A stretch of DNA of 64,000 bases, from the NCBI GenBank assembly GCA_934162445.1, contig CAKPIT010000002.1, forward strand, positions 186,001-250,000. Reading direction: 5' to 3'. A model generated the notes under the pieces. That model searched no databases, was not told the origin of the DNA, and saw nothing but the letters and a program-made list of their open reading frames with translations. This stretch comes from an uncultured Bacilli bacterium. GTDB lineage: Bacteria; Bacillota_I; Bacilli_A; RF39; UBA660. Position 1 is the stretch's first letter. Each line of letters starts with the position of its first letter. Both the position numbers and the translations under genes were made by a program. This document shows, in pieces, positions 54,934-64,000 of this stretch.

Positions 54934-55782
54934 ATGAGTAGGATGGAACGATATGTTGATAACGATGTGAAATTTAAAAGTAGAGCAGAAAAAAATAGAG
55001 ATTTATATAATAATTTAGGACGGTTGGAAAAATATACGAGTATTTCTGATGTTTCTAAGATTGAAGCGGTCGAACTTAATGATGCTAAGAAAAATTATCA
55101 AACAAGAGAAGGATATCATAAAATAAAAGATTATGATATTAAGATAGATAAACCATTAGTGAGAAAAGAACTTGATGATTTTAATTATTTATATAATGAT
55201 ACTAATAAAACTTATGATATTAATAGAGTTCTTGAAGAGGCCAAGGATTTAAGAGAAAAAGATGCTCTTGAGAAAAGACGTAAACTTAACAATGAGAAGT
55301 ATAATATATTAGAGTCAAGTGAAGAAGAGTTGGCTAAGTTTAAAGAAGAGGCTAAATTAAGACATAAGCCTATTGAAAATGAAAAAGAGCTTGAAGAACT
55401 TATTAATACAATTACTTCTAAAGAGTTAAGAAAGCAAATAGATGATGCTACTGAAAAGAATAGTTTACTTAGTGACTTAATGGCTACTAGTGCTTTAGAA
55501 GAAGTAGTAGAACCAATCGCTACTAAAATTGATGATACTAATATTACTAAACAAGAAGAGAATTTAGATAAAAAAGTTACTAAACTTAAGGAAAAAGAAT
55601 TAGCAACGGAAATTGATAATTCCTTTTATACGAAGAGTTTAGATTTATCTAAGGAAGATTTTGATGATGATTTTGAAATGGTTAAATCTTCAAAGTTTGT
55701 TAGTTTTTTGAAGTTTATATTTTCTGTTATTTTGATTGGGGCAGTTGGCTTTTTAGTTTATTATGTGATTACTAATTTTTAA
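54934..55782 (+). CDS. tail-anchored coiled-coil protein, unknown
   Basis: A 282-residue, highly charged protein rich in Lys, Glu and Asp with predicted long helices and one C-terminal membrane helix (about 258-280) ending in NF. It is therefore a cytoplasmic protein anchored by its tail. The start SRMERYVDNDVKFKSRAEKN follows AGGTG. No family recognised. A scaffold or cell-division role would fit the architecture but is unproven. Confidence 0.65.
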   Translation: MSRMERYVDNDVKFKSRAEKNRDLYNNLGRLEKYTSISDVSKIEAVELNDAKKNYQTREGYHKIKDYDIKIDKPLVRKELDDFNYLYNDTNKTYDINRVLEEAKDLREKDALEKRRKLNNEKYNILESSEEELAKFKEEAKLRHKPIENEKELEELINTITSKELRKQIDDATEKNSLLSDLMATSALEEVVEPIATKIDDTNITKQEENLDKKVTKLKEKELATEIDNSFYTKSLDLSKEDFDDDFEMVKSSKFVSFLKFIFSVILIGAVGFLVYYVITNF

Positions 55783-55804
55783 ATAACCATATGGTTATTT
55801 TTTT
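55781..55804 (+). terminator. terminator
   Basis: AAATAACCAT pairs with ATGGTTATTT, a perfect palindrome, followed by T. Confidence 0.85.
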
Positions 55805-55875
55805 ATGTGATATTTCTTTAAATCTTAAATAAATTATGTTACACTTTATATATACAGATTAGGGGGATGATACTT

Positions 55876-56715
55876 ATGAATTTAAATTTTGTTTTAAATG
55901 ATTATATTTTAATATGGAATTTACTTTTTCAAGCTTCTTTTTCCCAAAGTCTTCAGAAGTATAAACAACAATTGTGGAAAAATTATAAGAGTAGTTATAA
56001 TGCTTTATATAAGGAACAAATAGCAATTTTAAAAGATTATAAAAATTATATTCCATATGATGATACTATTTTTGATATGGTTAAAGATAGTGATTTATAT
56101 AGAGATATTCGAAAAGATAGTGAAGTTTATCGTTTGGAACTTTTACATACTTGGGATAAAATAAAAAAAGAAGTAAATAAAAATTTGAAAGAAATTCTTA
56201 AATTTGATATTAAATTATATCATGTTTTAGTAGTTGATGAAAAACTTGATGTTTGTTATTGTAACAGTGTTAAAAGTAGACGTATTAATACTATGGTATG
56301 GGGAAATAGGCATGATCGGGATAATTTTTTGTTAGCCATTGTTAAAATAATTGATAATATTTTACGTAATGAGTTTTGTAATTATCAAAAGGAATATAAA
56401 GATATAGTGGATGCTATTATTGAACTTGCTATTGATAATGAACTTGCCTCTAGACTTTTAGGTAAGAGTGTATATTTGAGTGGGGATAAGTCACTTCGTT
56501 ATTTGAAAAGACAATTATATCCATACTTTTTAATGTATCTTGGATATTCTAAAGAGGAAATTCTTAATAGAATGCTTAAGGATAAGATTGTGTTTGAACT
56601 TGATAAATATACTTTTGAACGGCAACTGGCATCAGTAGATTTATATACATTTATTAATTTTTGTATTAAGAATCAAAAATATATTTTAAAAATTAGAGAG
56701 TTAGAGGTTATATAG
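55876..56715 (+). CDS. protein of unknown function upstream of polC
   Basis: A 279-residue, mainly helical soluble protein (SFSQSLQKYKQQLWKNYKSS near the start, RRINTMVWGNRHDRDNFLLA in the middle). ATG 55876 lies 9 nt after AGGGGG. The stop is 14 nt before the polC start, so the two genes are cotranscribed and the product may work with the replicase. No known domain recognised. Confidence 0.65.
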   Translation: MNLNFVLNDYILIWNLLFQASFSQSLQKYKQQLWKNYKSSYNALYKEQIAILKDYKNYIPYDDTIFDMVKDSDLYRDIRKDSEVYRLELLHTWDKIKKEVNKNLKEILKFDIKLYHVLVVDEKLDVCYCNSVKSRRINTMVWGNRHDRDNFLLAIVKIIDNILRNEFCNYQKEYKDIVDAIIELAIDNELASRLLGKSVYLSGDKSLRYLKRQLYPYFLMYLGYSKEEILNRMLKDKIVFELDKYTFERQLASVDLYTFINFCIKNQKYILKIRELEVI

Positions 56716-56729
56716 TGGGGGAAGTACTT

Positions 56730-59700
56730 ATGGATGAAAAGTTAGAAATGTTATTAAAAAGAATAGATCTTAGTAGTGATTATTATTCTTTTTTTGAGAA
56801 TGGAGTTCTTGATAAGATTATTGTTAATAAAACGAAAGAAAAGTTTTTGATTAAAATTACTATTGATAATTATTTACCACTAGAAGTTTTTGAAGAGATT
56901 AATAATAATAAACATTTATTTGGAAAAGATGTTAGGTTTAGTTTTTCTGTTAGAAATCATGATGATAAATGTCTTTTGGATTATTATGAGGCATTACTTC
57001 TTGATTTAAAAAAACGAGGAGTTATAAAACTAGTAGATATTTACAAGGGATCATTAAAATTTGAAGATAATAGTTTAGTCCTTTTTGCTACTTCTAAAAA
57101 GGAAGAGGAGAGGCTTTTAGAGATTAGGGATGAGGTTAATAATTATTATAGTGCTTTAGGGTATACCAATTATATTGATGTTAAATTATGTGTTGATACA
57201 AAGATGGAAGAGGAAATAGAGAAGGAACTTAATGATACTTCTATTCCTAAGGCAGTTATTAAAGAGCCAAAGAAAGAGGAGAGGAAAAGGGTAAATAATA
57301 GAAAGACGGAAGAAGGGTGTATATTAGGTAGACATATAACTTCTAATCCTATTAAGATGGATTTATTACTTGGGGAAGATAATGATGTAACGGTTGAAGG
57401 TTATATTTTTGGAACTGAATATTTTGAATCTAGTAAGAGTAATTTTAAGATTATTACTTTAAAGGTAACTGATGAAATTGATAGTATAGCTTGTAAGGTG
57501 TTTTGTAGAGAAAGTGATGAGTATCTTCGTCTTTGTAAGGAATTGAAAGTTGGTAAATGGTTTAAGATAAGGGGTTATACTAAGATTGATACTTTTTCAC
57601 GGGATGAACTTGTGTTAAATGTACGAGATATTGAGGAAGCAAATCATACTGTTTCTGAGGTTCAGGACTTGGAAGATGAAAAGAGAATTGAACTTCATGC
57701 TCATACGATGATGAGTCAGATGGATGGGGTTGTTGATGAAGTTAAGTTAGTAAAGCAGGCTATTAAATTTGGACATAAGGCTATTGCTATTACTGATCAT
57801 AATGGGGTACAAGCTTTTCCTCATGTATATAATACTGTTAAAAATTATAATAAAGGCAAAACGGGGGATGAAAGGTTTAAGACTTTATATGGGTGTGAAC
57901 TTGTGATGGTTGATGATTCTGTAGATATTGTTGTTCGTCCTAATAATCATAAATTACTTGATGAAACTTATGTTGTTTTCGACTTTGAAACGACGGGGTT
58001 TAATGCTGGTGGTACTGATTCGATTATCGAAATTGGGGCGGTTAAGATGAAGGGGGGCGTCATTTTAGAGCGATATGATGAACTTATTAATCCCGGAAGG
58101 CCACTTCCTGCTAAGATAACGGATATTACTAATATTACGGATATGATGCTTGAGGATAAGGATAATGAAGAGAATGCTATTAAACGGTTTATTGCATGGT
58201 TTAAAGATTATCCAATGGTTGCTCATAATGCTAAGTTTGATGTTTCTTTCTTGGAGATGGCTTATAATAAATATAATTTAGGAGAATTTAAAAATCCGGT
58301 TATTGATACTTTGGAACTTTCGAGGACCCTTGATAATAATTATGCCCGTCATGGATTATCGGCAATTGTAAAAAGATATAATGTTCCTTGGGATGAGTCG
58401 GCGCATCATAGAGGTGATTATGATGCGGAAGGGACTGCTTTGGTTCTTTATAAAATGCTTGAAAAGCTTGATAGTCGTAATATTGAAACGATGGATGCTT
58501 TATCAAAAATAGTGGCTACTGATGAAATGTATAAGTATGGGGTTACTAATCATATTAATTTAATTGCGCTTAATAAAGTGGGACTTAAAAATCTTTTTAA
58601 ATTGGTGTCTTTTGCTAATACTACTTATCTTTATAAAACGCCAAGAATTCCTCGAAGTATTGTTAATAAGTATCGTGAAGGTATTATTGTGGGTAGTGGT
58701 TGTTATGAAAGTGAAGTGTTTAAGCAAGCATCTAGTAAAAGTGAAGAGGAACTTTCTAATATAATTAGATTTTATGATTATGTGGAAGTGCAACCGGTGG
58801 AATGTTATTCACATTTGATTGATACTAGTGATTTTGCCAATGAACTTCAAATTATTAGCAATCTTAAAAAAATTATTAATACAACAATTGAAGCGGGTAA
58901 ATTAATTGTGGCAAGTGGTGATGTTCATCATTTATTACGGGAAGATAAAATTTATCGAGAAATTATTATTAATCAAAAAGTTCCGGGAGGAGGAAGACAT
59001 CCTTTGGCAAGAGGGGGGATTAAAAATATTCCTTCTAATCATTTTCGAACTACTAGAGAAATGCTTGATGATTTTTCATTCCTTGATGAGGATTTACGTA
59101 AATTATTAGTAATTGATAATCCTAAAAAGATTGCGGATATGGCTTTAGAGCTTGAGGTTATTATTGAAACGGGTGGAATTCCTTTTTCTCCTAAAATTGA
59201 TAAGAGTGTCGAGACGGTAACGGATCTTGTATTTACTAAGGCTGCTTCAATGTATGGAGATCCTCTTCCTTATAATATTGAAGAGCGAATTAGTAAAGAG
59301 CTTTATGGTGATGGTATATTTGAGGCTATTTCACTTGAGCTTAAACGTGAAGGAATTAGTGATGATGTTTTTGAGAAAACGCTTTATGCGACATTACATA
59401 AGACTTTGGTAGCGGGTTTTGATGAAGTTAAAAAGGTAATAAGAAATAACTTAAAAATAATGAATCCTGATAGTGATGAGGCTGAAATTGAAAAGATTAT
59501 GCCTTCTAAATTAGGAGGAGTTATCGGTGGAGGATTCGATGTTATTTATTTGATTGCGCAAAAGCTTGTTAAACATTCTAACGATGATGGTTATATTGTT
59601 GGGTCAAGAGGATCTGTTGGTTCTAGTTTTGTGGCTACGATGATGGGAATAACGGAGGTTAATCCATTGCCGGCTCATTATTTGTGTCGAAATGAAAAGT

Positions 59701-61313
59701 GTAAGTGTTCATTTTTTGTGGATGAAAATAATGAACCTTATGGTAAAGATTATTCATCTGGGTATGATTTGCCAGATAAGAAGTGTCCAAAATGTGGAGA
59801 GATGATGGGGAAGGAAGGACAAGATATGCCATTTGCAACATTCCTTGGTTTTAATGCGGATAAGGTTCCTGATATTGATCTTAACTTCTCGGGTGAATAT
59901 CAATGGAAGGCTCATGAATATACAAAGGTTCTTTTTGGAGTTGATAATGTTTACCGGGCAGGAACTATTGGTACAGTGGCAGAAAAGACGGCTTTCGGTT
60001 ATGTTAAAGGTTATTTTGAAGAGCATGGAATTGAAAATAAAAGAAGTGTAGAGGTTGAAAGATTGGCTCTTGGGTGTACAGGTGTTAAAAGAACCACGGG
60101 ACAACATCCGGGAGGTATTGTTGTTATTCCGGGATATATGGATGTCTTTGATTTTACGCCTTTTCAGTATCCAGCGGATGATAATACTTCATTATGGCGA
60201 ACCACACACTTTGATTATCATGCTATTGATCAGGATGTATTAAAACTTGATATACTGGGTCACGATGATCCAACAGTACTTAGAATGTTACAAGATTTAA
60301 GTGGAATTGATATTACTACTTTACCAATGGATGATAAAAATATCTTTTCAATTTTATCGAGTCCTAAAGTGTTAGGGGTTAGTGAAGAAGAAATAATGTG
60401 TCCAACCGGAACTTTGGGCTTACCAGAACTGGGAACTAGATTTGTTATTCAGATGCTTGTAGAGACAAGGCCTAGTACTTTTGGCGAATTAGTTAAAATA
60501 TCAGGATTATCACATGGGACTGATGTTTGGGCTGGTAATGCTAGTGAACTTATTAAAAATAATATTGTTCCGTTTAAAGATGTTATTGGGTGTCGTGATG
60601 ATATTATGGTTAATTTAATGAACTGGGGTATGAAACCAATCAGGGCTTTTAAAATTATGGAGCATGTTCGTAAAGGTAAGGCTACTAAGGAACCTGAAGT
60701 GTGGAAGGGTATGGTTGAAGAAATGAAGGAAGCAAAAGTTCCTGAATGGTATATTGAGTCTTGTCATAAAATTAAATACATGTTCCCTAAGGCTCATGCG
60801 TGTGCATATGTTATGAGTGCTCTTAGAATTGCATGGTTCAAAGTATATAAACCACTTTTATATTATGCTGCTTTTTTCTCAATAAGGGTTGATGATTTTG
60901 ATATTGAAACGATGATTAAAGGTTATAGTTCAATTAAAGTTAGATATGAAGATTTACTTAGTAAAGGATTTGAAGTTACTAATAAAGAAAGTAATATTAT
61001 TGATTCTTTACATATTGCTCTTGAAGCGACGGCGAGAGGAATTAAATTTGCGCCAATTAATTTGGAACTTAGTGAAGCTACAAAATTTATTTTAGATCCT
61101 AATCATGAGAATACATTAATACCACCGTTTTCTACGATTGATGGTCTTGGTGATACGGTGGCTAAAACTATAATAGAAGAAAGAAGTAAACAGAACTTTT
61201 TAAGTAAGGAAGATTTACAAAAGAGAGGAAAAGTTTCTAAAACGCTTATTGATAAAATGGTTAATATGGGAATTATTGATTTACCAGATTCTAATCAATT
61301 AAGTTTATTTTAA
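56730..61313 (+). CDS. polC: DNA polymerase III alpha subunit, PolC type
   Basis: The 1527-residue main replicative polymerase of low-GC Gram-positives. Order: N-terminal domain; OB fold (about 215-310); PHP domain (RIELHAHTMMSQMDGV near 325); embedded DnaQ-type proofreading exonuclease (TYVVFDFETTGFNAG, then AHNAKFDVSFLEMAY, then HRGDYDAEGTA); a zinc site (CRNEKCKCSFFV and KKCPKCGEM); the polymerase palm with PDIDLNFSGEYQ; and a C-terminal HhH/beta-binding part ending LPDSNQLSLF, a clamp-binding motif. It is about 90 residues longer than B. subtilis PolC. ATG 56730 lies 7 nt after GTGGGGGAAG. Confidence 0.97.
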   Translation: MDEKLEMLLKRIDLSSDYYSFFENGVLDKIIVNKTKEKFLIKITIDNYLPLEVFEEINNNKHLFGKDVRFSFSVRNHDDKCLLDYYEALLLDLKKRGVIKLVDIYKGSLKFEDNSLVLFATSKKEEERLLEIRDEVNNYYSALGYTNYIDVKLCVDTKMEEEIEKELNDTSIPKAVIKEPKKEERKRVNNRKTEEGCILGRHITSNPIKMDLLLGEDNDVTVEGYIFGTEYFESSKSNFKIITLKVTDEIDSIACKVFCRESDEYLRLCKELKVGKWFKIRGYTKIDTFSRDELVLNVRDIEEANHTVSEVQDLEDEKRIELHAHTMMSQMDGVVDEVKLVKQAIKFGHKAIAITDHNGVQAFPHVYNTVKNYNKGKTGDERFKTLYGCELVMVDDSVDIVVRPNNHKLLDETYVVFDFETTGFNAGGTDSIIEIGAVKMKGGVILERYDELINPGRPLPAKITDITNITDMMLEDKDNEENAIKRFIAWFKDYPMVAHNAKFDVSFLEMAYNKYNLGEFKNPVIDTLELSRTLDNNYARHGLSAIVKRYNVPWDESAHHRGDYDAEGTALVLYKMLEKLDSRNIETMDALSKIVATDEMYKYGVTNHINLIALNKVGLKNLFKLVSFANTTYLYKTPRIPRSIVNKYREGIIVGSGCYESEVFKQASSKSEEELSNIIRFYDYVEVQPVECYSHLIDTSDFANELQIISNLKKIINTTIEAGKLIVASGDVHHLLREDKIYREIIINQKVPGGGRHPLARGGIKNIPSNHFRTTREMLDDFSFLDEDLRKLLVIDNPKKIADMALELEVIIETGGIPFSPKIDKSVETVTDLVFTKAASMYGDPLPYNIEERISKELYGDGIFEAISLELKREGISDDVFEKTLYATLHKTLVAGFDEVKKVIRNNLKIMNPDSDEAEIEKIMPSKLGGVIGGGFDVIYLIAQKLVKHSNDDGYIVGSRGSVGSSFVATMMGITEVNPLPAHYLCRNEKCKCSFFVDENNEPYGKDYSSGYDLPDKKCPKCGEMMGKEGQDMPFATFLGFNADKVPDIDLNFSGEYQWKAHEYTKVLFGVDNVYRAGTIGTVAEKTAFGYVKGYFEEHGIENKRSVEVERLALGCTGVKRTTGQHPGGIVVIPGYMDVFDFTPFQYPADDNTSLWRTTHFDYHAIDQDVLKLDILGHDDPTVLRMLQDLSGIDITTLPMDDKNIFSILSSPKVLGVSEEEIMCPTGTLGLPELGTRFVIQMLVETRPSTFGELVKISGLSHGTDVWAGNASELIKNNIVPFKDVIGCRDDIMVNLMNWGMKPIRAFKIMEHVRKGKATKEPEVWKGMVEEMKEAKVPEWYIESCHKIKYMFPKAHACAYVMSALRIAWFKVYKPLLYYAAFFSIRVDDFDIETMIKGYSSIKVRYEDLLSKGFEVTNKESNIIDSLHIALEATARGIKFAPINLELSEATKFILDPNHENTLIPPFSTIDGLGDTVAKTIIEERSKQNFLSKEDLQKRGKVSKTLIDKMVNMGIIDLPDSNQLSLF

Positions 61314-61878
61314 TGATGAATGATTTGGTTGCTACAACTCTTTTGAAACTTGATAAGACTTATCCTTCTTGTGATAAGTCTTTGAAAAAGTTGGGGTTTA
61401 AAGTTACTAAAAATCAGGCTAATGAATTTAATTATCCTTTTAATCATTGCTTTGGAACGGTTAGTTTCATATATCAAGATGAAGATAAAGTAGTTTACTT
61501 ATTTAAATGATAGTACATATCGACAGTTTTTTACAACTAATCGTTGTAATTAGGGGAGATATTATCATATTTTTGAAGATGAAAAGATATTAGCGGGACC
61601 GGATCCCGGGTATTTTGTTAAGGATTTATCTTTTGCTAGAAAATTAATGGGTGATGGTTATATTGAACTTACTAGTCAGACGGCTTTTATGTATGGGGAT
61701 GCTTTTTATAAATCTAGGCTTGATCTTCTTAGTTTTTTTGGAATCTAAGAAAAGTGATATTGACTATTATAATACAATTATTAACTCTTCTTTAGAGTAT
61801 AAAAATAGTAGTGATCTTGATAATTTAAATTTAGGGACAATAGATATCAAAAATATTTTAGAAAAACGTCAAAAATAA
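61313..61878 (+). pseudogene. decayed gene downstream of polC
   Basis: The frame starts at ATG 61313, overlapping the polC stop (MNDLVATTLLKLDKTYPSCD), and stops at 61510. It continues one frame over (NDSTYRQFFTTN), meets TAG 61551-61553, and goes on with HIFEDEKILAGPDPGYFVKD and the DGYIELTSQTAFMYGDAFYK region. At the T7 run near 61731 it shifts back to end LGTIDIKNILEKRQK at 61878. The restored protein would have about 190 residues. Family unknown. Two shifts plus a stop make a pseudogene likely. Confidence 0.65.
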
Positions 61879-61896
61879 AGACGCTTTTTCTTTTTT
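61865..61896 (+). terminator. terminator of the polC transcript
   Basis: CGTC pairs with GACG around a 9-nt A-rich loop, followed by two T runs. Confidence 0.65.
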
Positions 61897-61923
61897 ATGA
61901 TATACTTTATGTAGGAGGAATTA

Positions 61924-62646
61924 ATGGAAAAGATAGATATAAGTAAGGTTAATTACATACAATATGGTAGTGGTGATGATATTATTTTACTTCATGGTTG
62001 GGGACAGAATATTCAAATGATGCAGCCACTTGGAGATTTACTATGCAATAAGTTTCGAATTACAATTCTTGATTTTCCGGGATACGGTAATAGTGAAGAG
62101 CCAGATGAAGTCTTAGGGGTTAAAGATTATGCTATGATTGTTCATGAGTTAGCTTTAAAACTTAAAATTAAAAAGCCAACATTAATAGGACATTCCTTTG
62201 GAGGAAGAGTTGCTATTTGTTATGGAGCTCTTTATGAAGTTAATAAAATTGTATTATTTGGAGCCCCTTGTGTTAGAGTTAAAAAAGGCTTAACATTAAA
62301 AGAAAAAATACTTAAAAAAGCAAAAACTTTACCGGGAATGGGAAGAATTGCTGAGATTGCTAAAAATTATATTGGGTCAACAGATTATAAGCAAGCATCA
62401 CCTAAAATGCGGGAGATACTTGTTAAAACAGTTAATGAAGACTTATCAGATTATGCTAAAAAAATAAAGGCACCAACATTACTCATTTGGGGTGAAGATG
62501 ATGAAGCGGCACCATTAGAAGAAGCGAGATTGTTGGAAAAATTATTGACTGATGGAGCACTAATTGTTTTACCCGGAACACATTATTGTTATTTAGAAAA
62601 TTTATATCAAGTAAAGAATATAATCGTTAATTTTATGGAGGGATAA
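61924..62646 (+). CDS. alpha/beta hydrolase
   Basis: A 240-residue alpha/beta-hydrolase fold protein. The oxyanion region is ILLHGWGQN, the nucleophile elbow GHSFGG (Ser about 90), the acid lies in WGEDDEAAP and the His in PGTHYCYLE. The substrate cannot be deduced; esterase, lipase or C-C hydrolase are all possible. AGGAGG lies 6 nt upstream, and the MurF-type gene starts 3 nt after the stop, so they form an operon. Confidence 0.88.
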   Translation: MEKIDISKVNYIQYGSGDDIILLHGWGQNIQMMQPLGDLLCNKFRITILDFPGYGNSEEPDEVLGVKDYAMIVHELALKLKIKKPTLIGHSFGGRVAICYGALYEVNKIVLFGAPCVRVKKGLTLKEKILKKAKTLPGMGRIAEIAKNYIGSTDYKQASPKMREILVKTVNEDLSDYAKKIKAPTLLIWGEDDEAAPLEEARLLEKLLTDGALIVLPGTHYCYLENLYQVKNIIVNFMEG

Positions 62647-62649
62647 ATT

Positions 62650-64000
62650 ATGTTAGAATTATTAATAATTTTTATAGCTTTAGTATTTTTAATTATTAAA
62701 TCTAAAAAAAGTTTACATATGTTACAACAAAATTTATATAATGAAAATAATCGATATATTAAATGGGTCATAAATAATAGTGATAACTTTTTTTCATTAG
62801 AGTTACTAGTAGTTTTATTAGTAGCTATTAGTAATGTTTTTCTTTTGAAGAAAGAACTTGTAATGACTTTGATAAATATTTTAGTAATAGTTATTTACTT
62901 AATATATGGTTATTCATATAAAAATAAATTAAATAAAGAACAAGTTAAGAAGCCACTTGTAGTTACGGATAGAATTAAAAGACTAATTGGAACCTTGTTT
63001 ATTATTTATTTAATACCATTAGTATTCTTATATATATATAGAAATAATTTGGTTATTAGTCATTTTATAGTCTTTATTTTTGTTCTTATGGTTTATTTAG
63101 ATACTTTAATATTATTGGTGGCTAACTTTATTAATAAATATACTGTAGAAAAGTATGTATATCATCATTTTAAAAGTATGGCGGTTCGTAAGTTAAAAAG
63201 TATGAATAATTTAAAAGTTATAGGAGTTACAGGTAGTTATGGTAAGACTAGTAGTAAAAATATTCTTTCAGATATTTTAAATATTAAATATACAACATTA
63301 CCAACTCCTAAGAATTTAAATACACCATATGGATTAATTATGACAATTAATAATTATTTGGATAAGTTTACCGATATTTTTATTGCTGAAATGGGAGCTT
63401 ATGTTCCACATGAAATTAAAGAGTTATGTGATTTAGTACATCCTAAATATGGTATTTTAACAAGAATTGGAACGGCACATTTAGAAACATTTGGATCTTT
63501 AGAAAATATTCAAAAGACTAAATTCGAACTTATTGAATCATTGCCTCTTGATGGAATTGGGGTTTTAAATAAAGATGATCCAAAACAAGTAAGTTATAAA
63601 CTTAAAAACAAATGTAAGATTCTTTGGATTGGTATTGATGATAAAGATGTTGATGTTAGAGCGACTGATATAAAGTGTTCTAATACTGGAATGAGTTTTA
63701 ATGTTACTTTTAAAAATGATAAGAAAAAATATCTTTTTGAAACGAAATTGTTAGGTAAACATAATGTTTATAATATTTTGGCTTCAATAGCTTTAGGACG
63801 GGAATTTGGTATTGATATTTTAAAGCTTCAACAGGCGGTTAGAGGAGTGAAAGCAGTTCCTCATCGTTTAGAGCTTAAAAAACTTGGTTATTTCTATCAA
63901 ATTGATGATGCTTATAATTCTAATCCAGTGGGGGCGTTGAATGCTTTGGAAGTTCTTAAAACGATGCCGGGAGTGAAGGTTGTAGTAACACCCGGAATGG
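62650..64000 (+). CDS. murF: MurF-type Mur ligase with N-terminal membrane domain (3' end outside window)
   Basis: Open from ATG 62650 to the window edge (450 codons seen). The first about 170 residues hold four or five hydrophobic helices and basic loops, absent from ordinary MurF. The ligase part then shows the ATP loop VIGVTGSYGKTSSK, PTPKNLNTPYGL, the AEMGAYVP motif, GTAHLETFGSLEN, LLGKHNVYNILAS and DDAYNSNPVGALNALEVLK. These favour UDP-MurNAc-tripeptide-D-Ala-D-Ala ligase over other Mur enzymes. MurF should act in the cytoplasm; the membrane part may hold it near MraY. Confidence 0.85.
   Translation, partial: MLELLIIFIALVFLIIKSKKSLHMLQQNLYNENNRYIKWVINNSDNFFSLELLVVLLVAISNVFLLKKELVMTLINILVIVIYLIYGYSYKNKLNKEQVKKPLVVTDRIKRLIGTLFIIYLIPLVFLYIYRNNLVISHFIVFIFVLMVYLDTLILLVANFINKYTVEKYVYHHFKSMAVRKLKSMNNLKVIGVTGSYGKTSSKNILSDILNIKYTTLPTPKNLNTPYGLIMTINNYLDKFTDIFIAEMGAYVPHEIKELCDLVHPKYGILTRIGTAHLETFGSLENIQKTKFELIESLPLDGIGVLNKDDPKQVSYKLKNKCKILWIGIDDKDVDVRATDIKCSNTGMSFNVTFKNDKKKYLFETKLLGKHNVYNILASIALGREFGIDILKLQQAVRGVKAVPHRLELKKLGYFYQIDDAYNSNPVGALNALEVLKTMPGVKVVVTPGM

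Noticed and set aside
58300..60797. Several short ORFs inside polC on both strands
   Set aside because: All are shadows of the PolC frame with unnatural composition.

Overview
The window reads as one chromosome segment of a low-GC (roughly 28-30 % by eye) Bacillota of the Bacilli type. Support comes from PolC, RNase Y, RNase J, GpsB, RecU, DnaD, LtaS, a class B RNase P RNA, the SufCDSUB operon and the gene orders dnaD-nth, recU-ponA, gpsB-rnpB and rodZ-pgsA-recA-rny. TGA is used as a stop and TGG as Trp, so the code is the standard bacterial one despite the AT richness. The cell has a wall, lipoteichoic acid and many surface proteins. An uncultured gut Bacilli or Erysipelotrichia-like lineage is my inference only.

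Layout. 1-665: a decayed gene and tRNA-Trp. 727-1155: a SleB/CwlJ-type hydrolase. 1252-9170: a tight operon of two nearly duplicated DUF3048 proteins, a YfhO-type membrane protein, a pilin-like Ig protein, a small exported protein and phosphotransacetylase. 9258-23578: an N-acetylmuramoyl-L-alanine amidase gene with five LysM repeats, cut in two by a 12,896-bp element. 23696-37209: HU, cca, dnaD, nth, ponA, recU, gpsB, rnpB, rodZ-like, pgsA, recA, rny, rnj. 37403-41510: a BspA-type LRR surface protein, L13/S9 and small membrane or nucleotide-related genes. 42301-46671: the Suf operon. 46832-53844: a tail-less SSB, pyrimidine phosphorylase, a thioester-domain adhesin with its own sortase, and LTA synthase. 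53900-64000: a pseudouridine synthase, ferredoxin, PolC with two unknown upstream partners, a decayed gene, an alpha/beta hydrolase and a membrane-anchored MurF-type ligase that runs off the end.

The most interesting object is the element at 9299-22194. A large serine recombinase lies just inside its left end. Both junctions carry ACATGGC, and joining the outer flanks restores the amidase frame exactly through the catalytic Asp-Ala-Gly-His-Gly-Gly motif. A 10-bp inverted repeat sits exactly 13 nt from the inferred crossover on each side, as expected of a serine-integrase attP. The cargo is not phage-like. It encodes an O-antigen-ligase-type membrane protein, a bitopic repeat protein, a GH3 N-acetylglucosaminidase, an Sfp-type phosphopantetheinyl transferase, a VanW protein, a DltA-like adenylating enzyme, a DltC-like carrier protein, a frameshifted Xre regulator and a PrsW-type protease. 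Together they look like a self-contained envelope-modification cassette that uses carrier-bound amino acids but lacks DltB and DltD. Excision would switch the host amidase back on.
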